Assembly: GCA_025061865.1 (NCBI GenBank)
Contig: JANXAA010000049.1
Location: forward strand, 1 to 9,944
Reading direction: 5' to 3'
DNA length: 9,944 bases
Source of the DNA: Acidobacteriota bacterium
GTDB taxonomy: Bacteria; Acidobacteriota; HRBIN11
Part shown: piece by piece, positions 1 through 4,772 of the stretch
Layout: each line of letters begins with the position of its first letter
How positions within the stretch are numbered: position 1 is the stretch's first letter
Made by a program: the position numbers and the translations under genes
Notes under the pieces: generated by a model
Told to the model about the DNA's origin: nothing
What the model saw: only the letters and a program-made list of their open reading frames with translations
Databases searched by the model: none

Positions 1-238
1 GTAAAGGCGGGAAGAATCCCCGAGGGGCCAGGAGCTGGCCCAACTGACCCAGGCCGCCCATGATCTGCTGGCCCCCCCCGAAGATTTGCCCGATCCCACC
101 GGCGATCCTCTGGAAGGCATCCCCGAGGAGCGGGAGGTTCCTCATGGCTTGGCCAGCGACGTTTTGAATCAGCCCACCGGCGATGTTGGCGACCATCGGC
201 GCCAAGACCTTCGCCGCTACACCTGCGAGTGGGGGCAT
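1..238 (-). CDS. Glycine-rich hydrophobic protein, N-terminal part (runs off the left edge)
   Basis: The reading frame opens with ATG at 238 and stays open to the window edge, giving 79 residues with no stop. A strong AAGGAGGTG Shine-Dalgarno lies about 5 nt upstream, which fixes the start and is the best evidence that the gene is real. The product begins MPPLAGVAAKVLAP and is rich in Gly (about 20%), Ala, Leu and Gln, with no cysteine and few charges. Glycine-spaced hydrophobic stretches such as IAGGIGQIFGGGQQIMGGLG suggest amphipathic or membrane-inserting helices. There is no classical signal peptide. A run of eight G (minus strand, 79-72) lies inside the frame, and the frame continues sensibly across it. 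I do not recognise a family. The composition resembles glycine-rich secreted or pore-forming proteins such as harpins or translocators, but this is weak. It is preceded by a 430-nt spacer with two promoter-like repeats. Confidence 0.72.
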   Translation of the reverse strand, partial: MPPLAGVAAKVLAPMVANIAGGLIQNVAGQAMRNLPLLGDAFQRIAGGIGQIFGGGQQIMGGLGQLGQLLAPRGFFPPL

Positions 239-326
239 ACACACCTCCTTTCCCACACCCGAATCGGAGGGCCTCATCCTGTCCGAGGATTCCCTCCGCC
301 AGGTGCAGTCGTCTACATGATGCAAC

Positions 327-364
327 TTTATTATCGGACAAGTCTCCAGGGATGTTGCTTCCCT
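327..364 (-). promoter_or_regulatory. Promoter-like direct repeat, proximal copy
   Basis: On the minus strand this reads GAAGCAAC (361-354), 15 nt, then TCCGATAA (338-331), running on as TCCGATAATAAA. TCCGATAA matches the sigma-28 -10 consensus GCCGATAA at 7 of 8 positions, and GATAAT matches a housekeeping -10 at 5 of 6. The block in the -35 position is not the usual TAAA. It lies about 90 nt upstream of the ATG at 238 in the correct orientation. The second copy is 125 bp further upstream. Promoter function is inferred; an operator repeat is the alternative. Confidence 0.45.
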
Positions 365-451
365 CGGGGACCGGTGTCGGGTGTTGGGTCTACTCTTTGT
401 GCCCCTACCCCGAACGTCTCCCCCGAGTGCGAGGGCATTCGATAGTACAAA

Positions 452-489
452 TTTATTATCGGACGCATCTACAAGGGCGCTGCTTCTCT
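452..489 (-). promoter_or_regulatory. Promoter-like direct repeat, distal copy
   Basis: On the minus strand this reads GAAGCAGC (486-479), 15 nt, then TCCGATAA (463-456), running on as TCCGATAATAAA. The 13-bp core TTTATTATCGGAC is identical to the proximal copy, the block GYTGCTTC differs by one base, and internal positions such as TCT.CA.GG are also kept. The offset is exactly 125 bp with no gaps. The conserved spacing suggests a protein-binding arrangement such as tandem promoters or operators. Confidence 0.45.
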
Positions 490-510
490 TTACTATCGCC
501 CTCTCCTCTG

Positions 511-543
511 GAGGATACCCGGCGGGCCGGCGACCCGACCGGA
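511..543. repeat. GC-rich dispersed element, copy A
   Basis: GAGGATACCCGGCGGGCC followed by GGCGACCCGACCGGA. It matches 8237-8273 at 30 of 33 positions, apart from a 4-nt insertion TGCC in that copy. Both copies lie in spacers downstream of minus-strand genes and contain a CCGGC/GCCGG inverted pair, so they may form short hairpins in RNA. Confidence 0.5.
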
Positions 544-667
544 GACTTAAGGACCGACGTCGGCTACCGGTCCCCCGTTCCGGGTCGACGACCTGGGAGA
601 CAAGGCCGCGTGGGAAACTAAAACAGAGTTTCGGGGAAGTCTTACGCCTAAGGCCCGACCCAAGCGT

Positions 668-1336
668 CTAACACCGGCTTAGCCGAAAGACGACAGCCGG
701 GACCGGCGGCCCGGTCGGAACCGGGTACAGGAACCGACCCACCTCTCGAAAGCCTGCCCGCCGAGCGACTTGCCGGGCCAGGCCATTGGTTTCGGCGATA
801 AAGGTCTCGACCGTCTCGACCTCCAGACGCTCGAACAAAAAGCCGGTCAGGGCCGTCACGGCATCGACAGCCACGCCGGGATAGCCGGCCGGCCACTGCC
901 GGCCGATGGACTTCAGGACGCTGTAATCGACAGCCAAGTCCCCGACCCAGACGGTCCGGGCCTGGGGGTCCCAACCGGTCCAACCGATGCTACCAACCAG
1001 CCGTCCGTCGGGCCGAAATCGAATCCCCAGGGTCGCCCGGTAGGGAGCCCCCAGGGCCAGTCGAAGGAGGAGCCACGTCGAGAAATCCGATGGATTGGGC
1101 AGAAATGGGAACCGGGCCGACCGGCCCACGTAAGGTTTCTCCCAGAGTTGAAGGATGGCTTGGACTTCCTCAGGAGTCGGCCGGGCCAGGAGGACGGCTC
1201 GACCTTCGGCGATGATGCCTGGCTCGTCAATCCAGGGCCGCAGGTCCATGCGATAGGCCTCGATGGGAAGGCAAATGAGGAAATTGAGGGGCCGGGTGGG
1301 GAGAGTAAAGTAATCCCTACTTCCCCGTCGGACCAT
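668..1336 (-). CDS. GNAT-family N-acetyltransferase
   Basis: Predicted to transfer an acetyl group from acetyl-CoA to an amine; the substrate cannot be read from sequence. The body looks like the RimJ/RimL-type GNAT fold. An early strand EGRAVLLARPTPEEV is followed by RLVGSIGWTGWDP and VWVGDLAVDYSV (central strands). Then comes YPGVAVDAVTALTGFLFE in the place of the acetyl-CoA loop and helix, and ETNGLARQVARRAGFREVG, the usual N..S....K.GF-like C-terminal signature. Total 222 residues from ATG 1336, which has AGGTGG 4 nt upstream. A second start at 1249 (MDLRPW, GAGG 8 nt upstream) gives 193 residues, closer to typical GNAT length, and could be the true one. It follows the TPR gene by 43 nt and may be cotranscribed with it. 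The acetyl-CoA loop is a poor match to Q/RxxGxG/A. Confidence 0.85.
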   Translation of the reverse strand: MVRRGSRDYFTLPTRPLNFLICLPIEAYRMDLRPWIDEPGIIAEGRAVLLARPTPEEVQAILQLWEKPYVGRSARFPFLPNPSDFSTWLLLRLALGAPYRATLGIRFRPDGRLVGSIGWTGWDPQARTVWVGDLAVDYSVLKSIGRQWPAGYPGVAVDAVTALTGFLFERLEVETVETFIAETNGLARQVARRAGFREVGRFLYPVPTGPPVPAVVFRLSRC

Positions 1337-1356
1337 CTATCCACCTGACGACCCGC

Positions 1357-1370
1357 CCCTGGGCCCAGGG
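1357..1370. promoter_or_regulatory. Perfect 14-bp palindrome between TPR and GNAT genes
   Basis: CCCTGGGCCCAGGG lies in the 43-nt gap between the TPR stop and the upstream GNAT start. An overlapping GGGCA-gt-TGCCC alternative pairing is also present. It could be an intercistronic RNA hairpin or a protein site. There is no T-tract, so I do not call it a terminator. Confidence 0.3.
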
Positions 1371-1379
1371 CACTGCCCA

Positions 1380-1925
1380 TCACGCACTGCCCTGTTGAAT
1401 CTGCTGGGCCTGCTGAAGGATTTCTTGCAAGACTTGGGGGCCTTTCGTTTCGATTTCCCGGAGGATGTGAGCTGTGATGTAACTCAGGGTCCGGGCCCGG
1501 TTGGCGAAGGGGTCCTTCCCCTCCGGGTCCAGCTCGACGGCCTTCTGAAAATGCTCGACCGCCGCCTCCACGTCCCCCGCCTCCAACGCCAGCTCCCCCG
1601 CATACGTGTGCGCCACGATGTCCTCCGGGTTGAACGCCAACGCCACCCCAAAGGCCGCCCGGGCGTCCTCGTCCATCCCCTTCTGCATGTACACCGTCCC
1701 CAAACACGTGTGCAGGTACGGATTCTCCGGGTCGACCGCCACCAAGCCCTCCAGCAACCGCTGAGCGTCGTCGAGTTGACCCTGCTGGACCAACTGCTGG
1801 GCCACCAGCGTCAACGCCAGGATGTCCTCCAGACTCAGCCCCAGGGCGTCCACCAGATTGTCGTGCCCCTGCAGGAGAGACTGAAATTGATCGTGCAGGG
1901 CTTGAATATCGGAATTCTGTGCCAT
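1380..1925 (-). CDS. Three-TPR protein, SycD/LcrH-like chaperone architecture
   Basis: The product has 181 residues. I chose ATG 1925 (MAQNSDIQAL) because AGGAGA sits 5-7 nt upstream; the open frame reaches 2018, but that extension runs through a dispersed repeat. An N-terminal helical segment (about 7-30) is followed by three tetratricopeptide repeats near 34-67, 68-101 and 102-135, shown by GQLDDAQRLLEGLVAVDPEN, the LGTVYMQKGMDEDARAAF segment and ELALEAGDVEAAVEHFQKAV. The C-terminal helices are rich in Gln. Short length, exactly three TPRs, and the order helix, then SLEDILALTLVAQQLVQQGQ, match the plan of class II type III secretion chaperones (SycD/LcrH), which hold translocators in the cytoplasm. 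Generic TPR scaffolds can look alike, so the chaperone role is a hypothesis. It lies 141 nt downstream of a sigma-factor gene. Confidence 0.85.
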   Translation of the reverse strand: MAQNSDIQALHDQFQSLLQGHDNLVDALGLSLEDILALTLVAQQLVQQGQLDDAQRLLEGLVAVDPENPYLHTCLGTVYMQKGMDEDARAAFGVALAFNPEDIVAHTYAGELALEAGDVEAAVEHFQKAVELDPEGKDPFANRARTLSYITAHILREIETKGPQVLQEILQQAQQIQQGSA

Positions 1926-1969
1926 GAAGTCTCCTAAAGTCTGGTTATGGGGAGTATGGACAATCATCT

Positions 1970-2017
1970 GGGCAGATAGGCAGGTCGGCAGACGGGCAAG
2001 TAAGAGGATTAGGAGCA
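1970..2017 (+). repeat. Degenerate octamer repeat, copy 1
   Basis: Consecutive 8-mers GGGCAGAT, AGGCAGGT, CGGCAGAC, GGGCAAGT, then AAGAGGAT and TAGGAGCA. The tail CGGCAGACGGGCAAGTA...AGGAGC recurs at 3297-3323. It occupies the spacer between the sigma-factor and TPR genes. Confidence 0.6.
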
Positions 2018-2066
2018 CCCGTCTCGGGTCTGAAATGGCATAAAAACCCTACTCCGAAGACCCTTC

Positions 2067-2783
2067 TTATCGGATGACCCGTTCGCCCGGCGGAGGATTC
2101 ATATCCCGTTGAAGGAGGTGACGCAAAGTCTGAATGGCCCGCTGGTGAAGCCGACACGCCCAGGACCGGGAAATGCCTATCTGTTCGGCGGCCTCAGAGA
2201 GGTTCAAGCCATCAAAGTAGACCTTTTGGACGAGTCGGCGCTCCGTTTCAGGCAACTGTTCGAGGATTTGTCGAATCTGGCGCCTCCACTCGGCGGCCAC
2301 GGCGACGGCTTCGCCCTCCCATTCCTGCCAGGGGTTTTCGTCGGAGATGACACTGGCATGGGCGAGCATAAACAGGACCAGGCTGTCGTGGAGCGACTCG
2401 TCCAAAGCGCGCCATATCTGCTCCAGGTCCTCCATCGAGGACCCGACGACCTCATAGCGAGCCGCCAGGACCTCATGGAGTCCTCGGTAAAAGCGGAGTT
2501 GCTCCATGAGCCGCCGGGACAGCCCCTGGAGCTTGCAAAGGCCGTCCAGGATGGCACCCCGGATGCGGTAATAGGCGTAGGTGGAAAATTGATAGCCGGT
2601 CCCCGGCTGAAAGCGGTCGACGGCTTCGATAAGGCCGATTTGACCATACCCGATGAGGTCCTCCAGAGGAACAGCCCTACCAATCATTTGCCAGACAGAG
2701 TCCGCCACGTGATGGACCAAGCCCTGATGCTGGAGGATCCGGTCATCCCGGGAGGGGCTCATCCGATCCGCTGGATGGCTCAT
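2067..2783 (-). CDS. RNA polymerase sigma factor, FliA/WhiG-like (sigma-70 group 3)
   Basis: The product has 238 residues. Region 2 spans about 18-88 and carries the hallmarks of core-binding and -10 recognition: PLEDLIGYGQIGLIEAVDRF followed by FSTYAYYRIRGAILD, the pattern seen in FliA, WhiG and SigB-type sigmas. Region 4 spans about 172-225, with LPETERRLVQKVYFDGLNLS and a helix-turn-helix SEAAEQIGISRSWACRLHQRA for the -35 element. The middle part (about 95-165) is diverged, so region 3 is hard to recognise. Region 1.1 is absent, as expected for an alternative sigma. The start ATG 2783 has GAGGG 6 nt upstream; an in-frame ATG at residue 8 has a poorer site. No flagellar gene is in view, so fliA is not assigned. 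Its target genes are unknown; candidate promoters lie at 327-364 and 452-489. Confidence 0.92.
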   Translation of the reverse strand: MSHPADRMSPSRDDRILQHQGLVHHVADSVWQMIGRAVPLEDLIGYGQIGLIEAVDRFQPGTGYQFSTYAYYRIRGAILDGLCKLQGLSRRLMEQLRFYRGLHEVLAARYEVVGSSMEDLEQIWRALDESLHDSLVLFMLAHASVISDENPWQEWEGEAVAVAAEWRRQIRQILEQLPETERRLVQKVYFDGLNLSEAAEQIGISRSWACRLHQRAIQTLRHLLQRDMNPPPGERVIR

Positions 2784-2799
2784 GCAGTGCCCTCGACGA

Positions 2800-2820
2800 C
2801 CAGAATCGGCTCACTTCTGG
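2800..2820 (-). promoter_or_regulatory. Leader hairpin before the sigma-factor gene
   Basis: CCAGAA and TTCTGG form a perfect 6-bp stem with a 9-nt loop. On the minus strand it ends 5 nt before the GAGGG ribosome site (2794-2790) of the sigma gene. It may influence translation or transcript stability. There is no T-tract. Confidence 0.35.
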
Positions 2821-2875
2821 AACGCACTTCTCTCTAACAGCGACTCAAGACCCAACCTCCTGGGGATCCGACCTT

Positions 2876-3214
2876 TCAGGGCGACAGCTTTTGGATCAAC
2901 GCCTGCACAAGGGGATCCCTCTGCAGGAACTGGACGACCTGCCCCCGGAACGCCTCGAGGACTGGGGCCGGCCACGCTCGGGACGGTACGTGGTGCTGTA
3001 ACCACCATTCCACGAGGGTACGAGACACGGTCTCGGCATCCAACTGGCGATTCGGCAGGGACGCGACCTCCATCTGGAGAAGCCGTAAGAAGTCAGGAAC
3101 CGTCACCGGTTCGTGACCCTGGACCCCTCCTACGGGCTTCTCCTCCGATGCCGAAGGTGTCTCGGGGGTCATAGGACCCCTCTTTTTGAAATCGTCCAGT
3201 ATGCGGATCATCAC
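2876..3214 (-). CDS. Hypothetical 112-residue helical protein
   Basis: I do not recognise a family. From ATG 3214 the product has 112 residues. The first third is polar and disordered-looking (MTPETPSASEEKP from residue 15). The rest looks helical, with VTVPDFLRLLQMEVASL, AETVSRTLVEWWLQHHV and FRGQVVQFLQRDPLVQALI segments. There is no signal peptide or membrane segment. Possible starts are 3214 and 3211 (GAGG/AGGG upstream) or 3172 (AGAGGGG 5 nt upstream), the last giving 98 residues. It lies 92 nt upstream of the sigma-factor gene in the same direction. A role as a partner or regulator of that sigma (for example an anti-sigma-like peptide) is possible, but no known motif supports it. Confidence 0.65.
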   Translation of the reverse strand: MMIRILDDFKKRGPMTPETPSASEEKPVGGVQGHEPVTVPDFLRLLQMEVASLPNRQLDAETVSRTLVEWWLQHHVPSRAWPAPVLEAFRGQVVQFLQRDPLVQALIQKLSP

Positions 3215-3221
3215 CCTCTAC

Positions 3222-3240
3222 CTCACGGGCCAAACGTGAG
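3222..3240 (-). promoter_or_regulatory. Hairpin overlapping the ribosome site of the 112-residue gene
   Basis: CTCACG and CGTGAG form a perfect 6-bp stem with a 7-nt loop. On the minus strand the second arm, CGTGAG, overlaps the GAGG that could serve as the Shine-Dalgarno for ATG 3214. This could modulate initiation at that start; the alternative start at 3172 would escape it. Confidence 0.35.
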
Positions 3241-3279
3241 AAGGCCGCCTTGGGAAATTCCACGACCCACGATTGTCTC

Positions 3280-3320
3280 AGGCAGATTCGGCAGATCGGC
3301 AGGCGGGCAAATAGTAGTAG
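3280..3320 (+). repeat. Degenerate octamer repeat, copy 2
   Basis: Units AGGCAGAT, (T)CGGCAGAT, CGGCAGGC, GGGCAAAT, AGTAGTAG. It shares the order and tail of copy 1 at 1970-2017, including a GAGC end just past the unit series. It lies upstream of the 112-residue gene. Confidence 0.6.
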
Positions 3321-3462
3321 GAGCGTATGGCCCTGAACGGCTTTCGCTCCTAACCGCCCCGCCGAGATTTCAGCTCTTTTGGACTTTGTCCCACCGGCAC
3401 TGGCCTGAAAAATGAGCAAAAGCCCAAAGATGAGGATTCTTACAAACCGAGAGAATTTCTAT

Positions 3463-3490
3463 CTTGACATAGCCGCTTGACCCTGTCAAG
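3463..3490. promoter_or_regulatory. Triple CTTGAC half-site cluster
   Basis: CTTGAC at 3463-3468 and again at 3476-3481, then CCT and GTCAAG at 3485-3490. This makes a perfect 6+3+6 palindrome plus a direct half-site 13 bp away. TTGACA occurs on both strands here (3464-3469 plus, 3489-3484 minus), so a -35 box may lie inside, although no good -10 follows at 17 bp. It looks like a dimeric repressor site or a stem-loop. Confidence 0.4.
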
Positions 3491-3807
3491 GGCTCTCTGC
3501 AGGTCGGCCCGTCCTCCACGATACGCACGATCCAAGCCGGCCTCCGCCCGGAAGTCTCATCCCTGGTGCAAACCCCGGTCGCCCAGCCCCACCATCTTGC
3601 CCCTGCCACCTTCGGCGCCCACCTCCCCAAGACCCGCAAGTCCGCTTCCCCCACATCCTACGATTGCTCCACTGCCCCAATAAAGGGCGAGGGCATAGAG
3701 CATCCAGCGCAGAGACGGTGGACCCTGGCTATCCCCCTCCCAAAACTGAGGATGGGTCCGGCGGGATGGTAGGGCTGGGGTCCGTGGTCTGGGGGCCGCT
3801 TCTGAGA

Positions 3808-3826
3808 CCTGGGACTGGCACCCAGG
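3808..3826 (-). terminator. Possible terminator after the DUF2231 gene
   Basis: CCTGGG and CCCAGG form a perfect 6-bp stem with a 7-nt loop, starting 11 nt after the stop codon on the minus strand. There is no downstream U-tract, so intrinsic termination is uncertain; it may only protect the 3' end. Confidence 0.35.
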
Positions 3827-3836
3827 AACGGATTGT

Positions 3837-4508
3837 TCAAGCATGGGCCAGGATACCTCCCAAAAAGCCTGTTAAGGGGATCAAAACAAGAACGATGAGG
3901 GCCCAGACCCAGAGCCAACGGCGTGCCGGCGGTGTCCAAATCACGACGACGCCGAGCCAGAGTAAGATGGTCGTCGCGATGCCGAGCCGCTCATGCCACT
4001 CTAAGACCCCCTCCAGCTCGCTCCCCTTGAAGGCCGCCTCCTGCGCCTGTCCAGTAAAGTAAGAAGCCAGGGCCCATAGGGCCGCCAGCACGATCAGAAG
4101 CCGGGTGGCCGACGCGTATTGGGACCACCGGAGGCTTAAGAGCGCTAAGACAGCCCCCATTAGGCCCAGAGCGATGGGGAAATGAACAATCTTATTGTGC
4201 ACGTGAGCAAATAGCTGCTCGCGCCACAGGACCCCCAGGGGCCGGAGCGCCTCGCGCTCGAGGCCTTCCGTCTCAGATCCTTGCGGCGCCAGGGTCGTAA
4301 GCGACGTCGCACCGGGCATCGGGGCACCGTCGGGTCGGGGTGGTGTCTCGGGCGCTTCCGACGAAGGTGCCTCCGCCTTTCGGGATTCCTGCGTCTTCGA
4401 CGCATCCTGGTGTCCCCTGTGACCCCAGGCCGTCGCAGGCCCGTCCAGGAAGCTCACCCCTAGGCTGAGAGTCAATAAGACTGAGATACATCGGAACCAC
4501 CAAACCAT
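3837..4508 (-). CDS. Signal-peptide membrane protein with DUF2231-like domain
   Basis: The product has 223 residues from ATG 4508, chosen for an excellent AGGAGGTC site upstream; a longer frame to 4574 runs through a repeat and is rejected. Residues 1-28 form a signal peptide (MVWWFRCISVLL..., small residues near 26-28). The secreted or periplasmic linker at 29-90 is polar, begins with a His-containing WGHRGH, and is rich in Pro, Ser and Glu. The domain at about 100-221 has the DUF2231 signature HVHNKIVHFPIALGLMGAVL, then TM segments near 111-128, 134-152, 174-191 and 198-219, with WHERLGIATT before the third. Conserved His at 104, 109 and 172 could bind heme or metal, as has been suggested for some relatives; this is not shown. 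Its function is unknown. It stands alone, with spacers on both sides. Confidence 0.85.
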   Translation of the reverse strand: MVWWFRCISVLLTLSLGVSFLDGPATAWGHRGHQDASKTQESRKAEAPSSEAPETPPRPDGAPMPGATSLTTLAPQGSETEGLEREALRPLGVLWREQLFAHVHNKIVHFPIALGLMGAVLALLSLRWSQYASATRLLIVLAALWALASYFTGQAQEAAFKGSELEGVLEWHERLGIATTILLWLGVVVIWTPPARRWLWVWALIVLVLIPLTGFLGGILAHA

Positions 4509-4530
4509 TTGGGACCTCCTCTCTATCCAC

Positions 4531-4561
4531 AGGCAGTCGGCAGGTCGGTAGACGAGGATCC
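4531..4561 (+). repeat. Degenerate octamer repeat, copy 3
   Basis: Units AGGCAGT, CGGCAGGT, CGGTAGAC, GAGGATCC. It lies about 23 nt upstream of the DUF2231 gene start, so it forms part of that gene's 5' leader (antisense strand). It aligns with copy 5 at 6024-6056. Confidence 0.55.
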
Positions 4562-4624
4562 ATCGTCGGGGCAAGACCCATTACGGCGGAATGGAATAGC
4601 GTATCGGCTCAGCGGGGGCGGCCG

Positions 4625-4660
4625 GGCCTCCGTCTGCGGCTGACGGTCCCAGACGGGGCC
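4625..4660. terminator. Long GC-rich hairpin, possible terminator of the aminotransferase transcript
   Basis: GGCC-T-CCGTCTG (4625-4636) pairs with CAGACGG-GGCC (4650-4660), an 11-bp stem with one bulged base and a 13-nt loop. It lies about 110 nt after the aminotransferase stop and about 120 nt upstream of the DUF2231 start. There is no U-tract on either strand. Confidence 0.35.
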
Positions 4661-4747
4661 AGCGCCTTAGGCCGTTATCCCCGGTATTCGCCGGCTAAAA
4701 GTTTTTCCCTCACACCTCGCAGACCCCCTCACCGAGCCCCGACCCCC

Positions 4748-4771
4748 ATCTGCCGACCTGCCCACCGGCCG
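4748..4771 (-). repeat. Degenerate octamer repeat, copy 4
   Basis: Read on the minus strand: CGGCCGGT, GGGCAGGT, CGGCAGAT. It begins 1 nt after the aminotransferase stop codon (4773-4775). Confidence 0.55.
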
Positions 4772-4772
4772 A

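Larger units (their letters stand above)
239..667. other. 429-nt spacer between the GNAT gene and the glycine-rich gene
   Basis: I see no convincing gene here; the overlapping open frames have no family-like content or ribosome site. It holds two 38-bp direct repeats with promoter-like blocks (327-364 and 452-489) and a GC-rich dispersed element (511-543). The AT-rich cores of the repeats stand out against the GC-rich background. Confidence 0.6.
3215..3836. other. 622-nt gene-poor spacer
   Basis: Open frames here have no ribosome site of quality and no family-like content. The spacer holds a hairpin near the 112-residue gene (3222-3240), an octamer repeat (3280-3320), a CTTGAC/GTCAAG operator-like cluster (3463-3490), a C-rich stretch with G-quadruplex potential on the minus strand (3573-3603), and a hairpin just after the DUF2231 gene (3808-3826). 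The part from about 3550 to 3660 is strongly C-biased on the plus strand. Confidence 0.6.

Noticed and set aside
62..100. Suspected frameshift at the eight-C run in the first gene
   Set aside because: Careful counting shows the frame continues smoothly into a Gly/Gln/Leu-rich sequence of the same character.
913..1707. Minus-strand open frame of 264 codons spanning the TPR and GNAT genes
   Set aside because: It overlaps both recognised genes in another frame and its glycine/arginine-rich translation is typical of out-of-frame reading.
1926..2018. Longer N-terminus for the TPR protein starting at 2018
   Set aside because: It runs through the octamer repeat; ATG 1925 has AGGAGA at good spacing.
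2067..2074. Third TCCGATAA (minus strand) at the end of the sigma gene as a promoter for the TPR gene
   Set aside because: It contains the last codons and stop of the sigma gene and lacks the GAAGCARC block 15 nt upstream.
2109..2837. Plus-strand open frame of 242 codons opposite the sigma-factor gene
   Set aside because: It is the complement of a clearly recognised sigma factor and has no family-like content; GC-rich genes often leave long antisense frames.
3557..3844. 95-codon minus-strand frame overlapping the DUF2231 stop, with a GGAGGT 10 nt upstream
   Set aside because: The GGAGGT is part of conserved Gly-Gly codons of the upstream gene, and the product is a compositionally odd Pro then Gly-rich sequence with no domain. 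Possible but not supported.
4509..4574. Longer N-terminus for the DUF2231 protein starting at 4574
   Set aside because: It translates the octamer repeat, and the internal ATG at 4508 has a much better ribosome site followed at once by a signal peptide.
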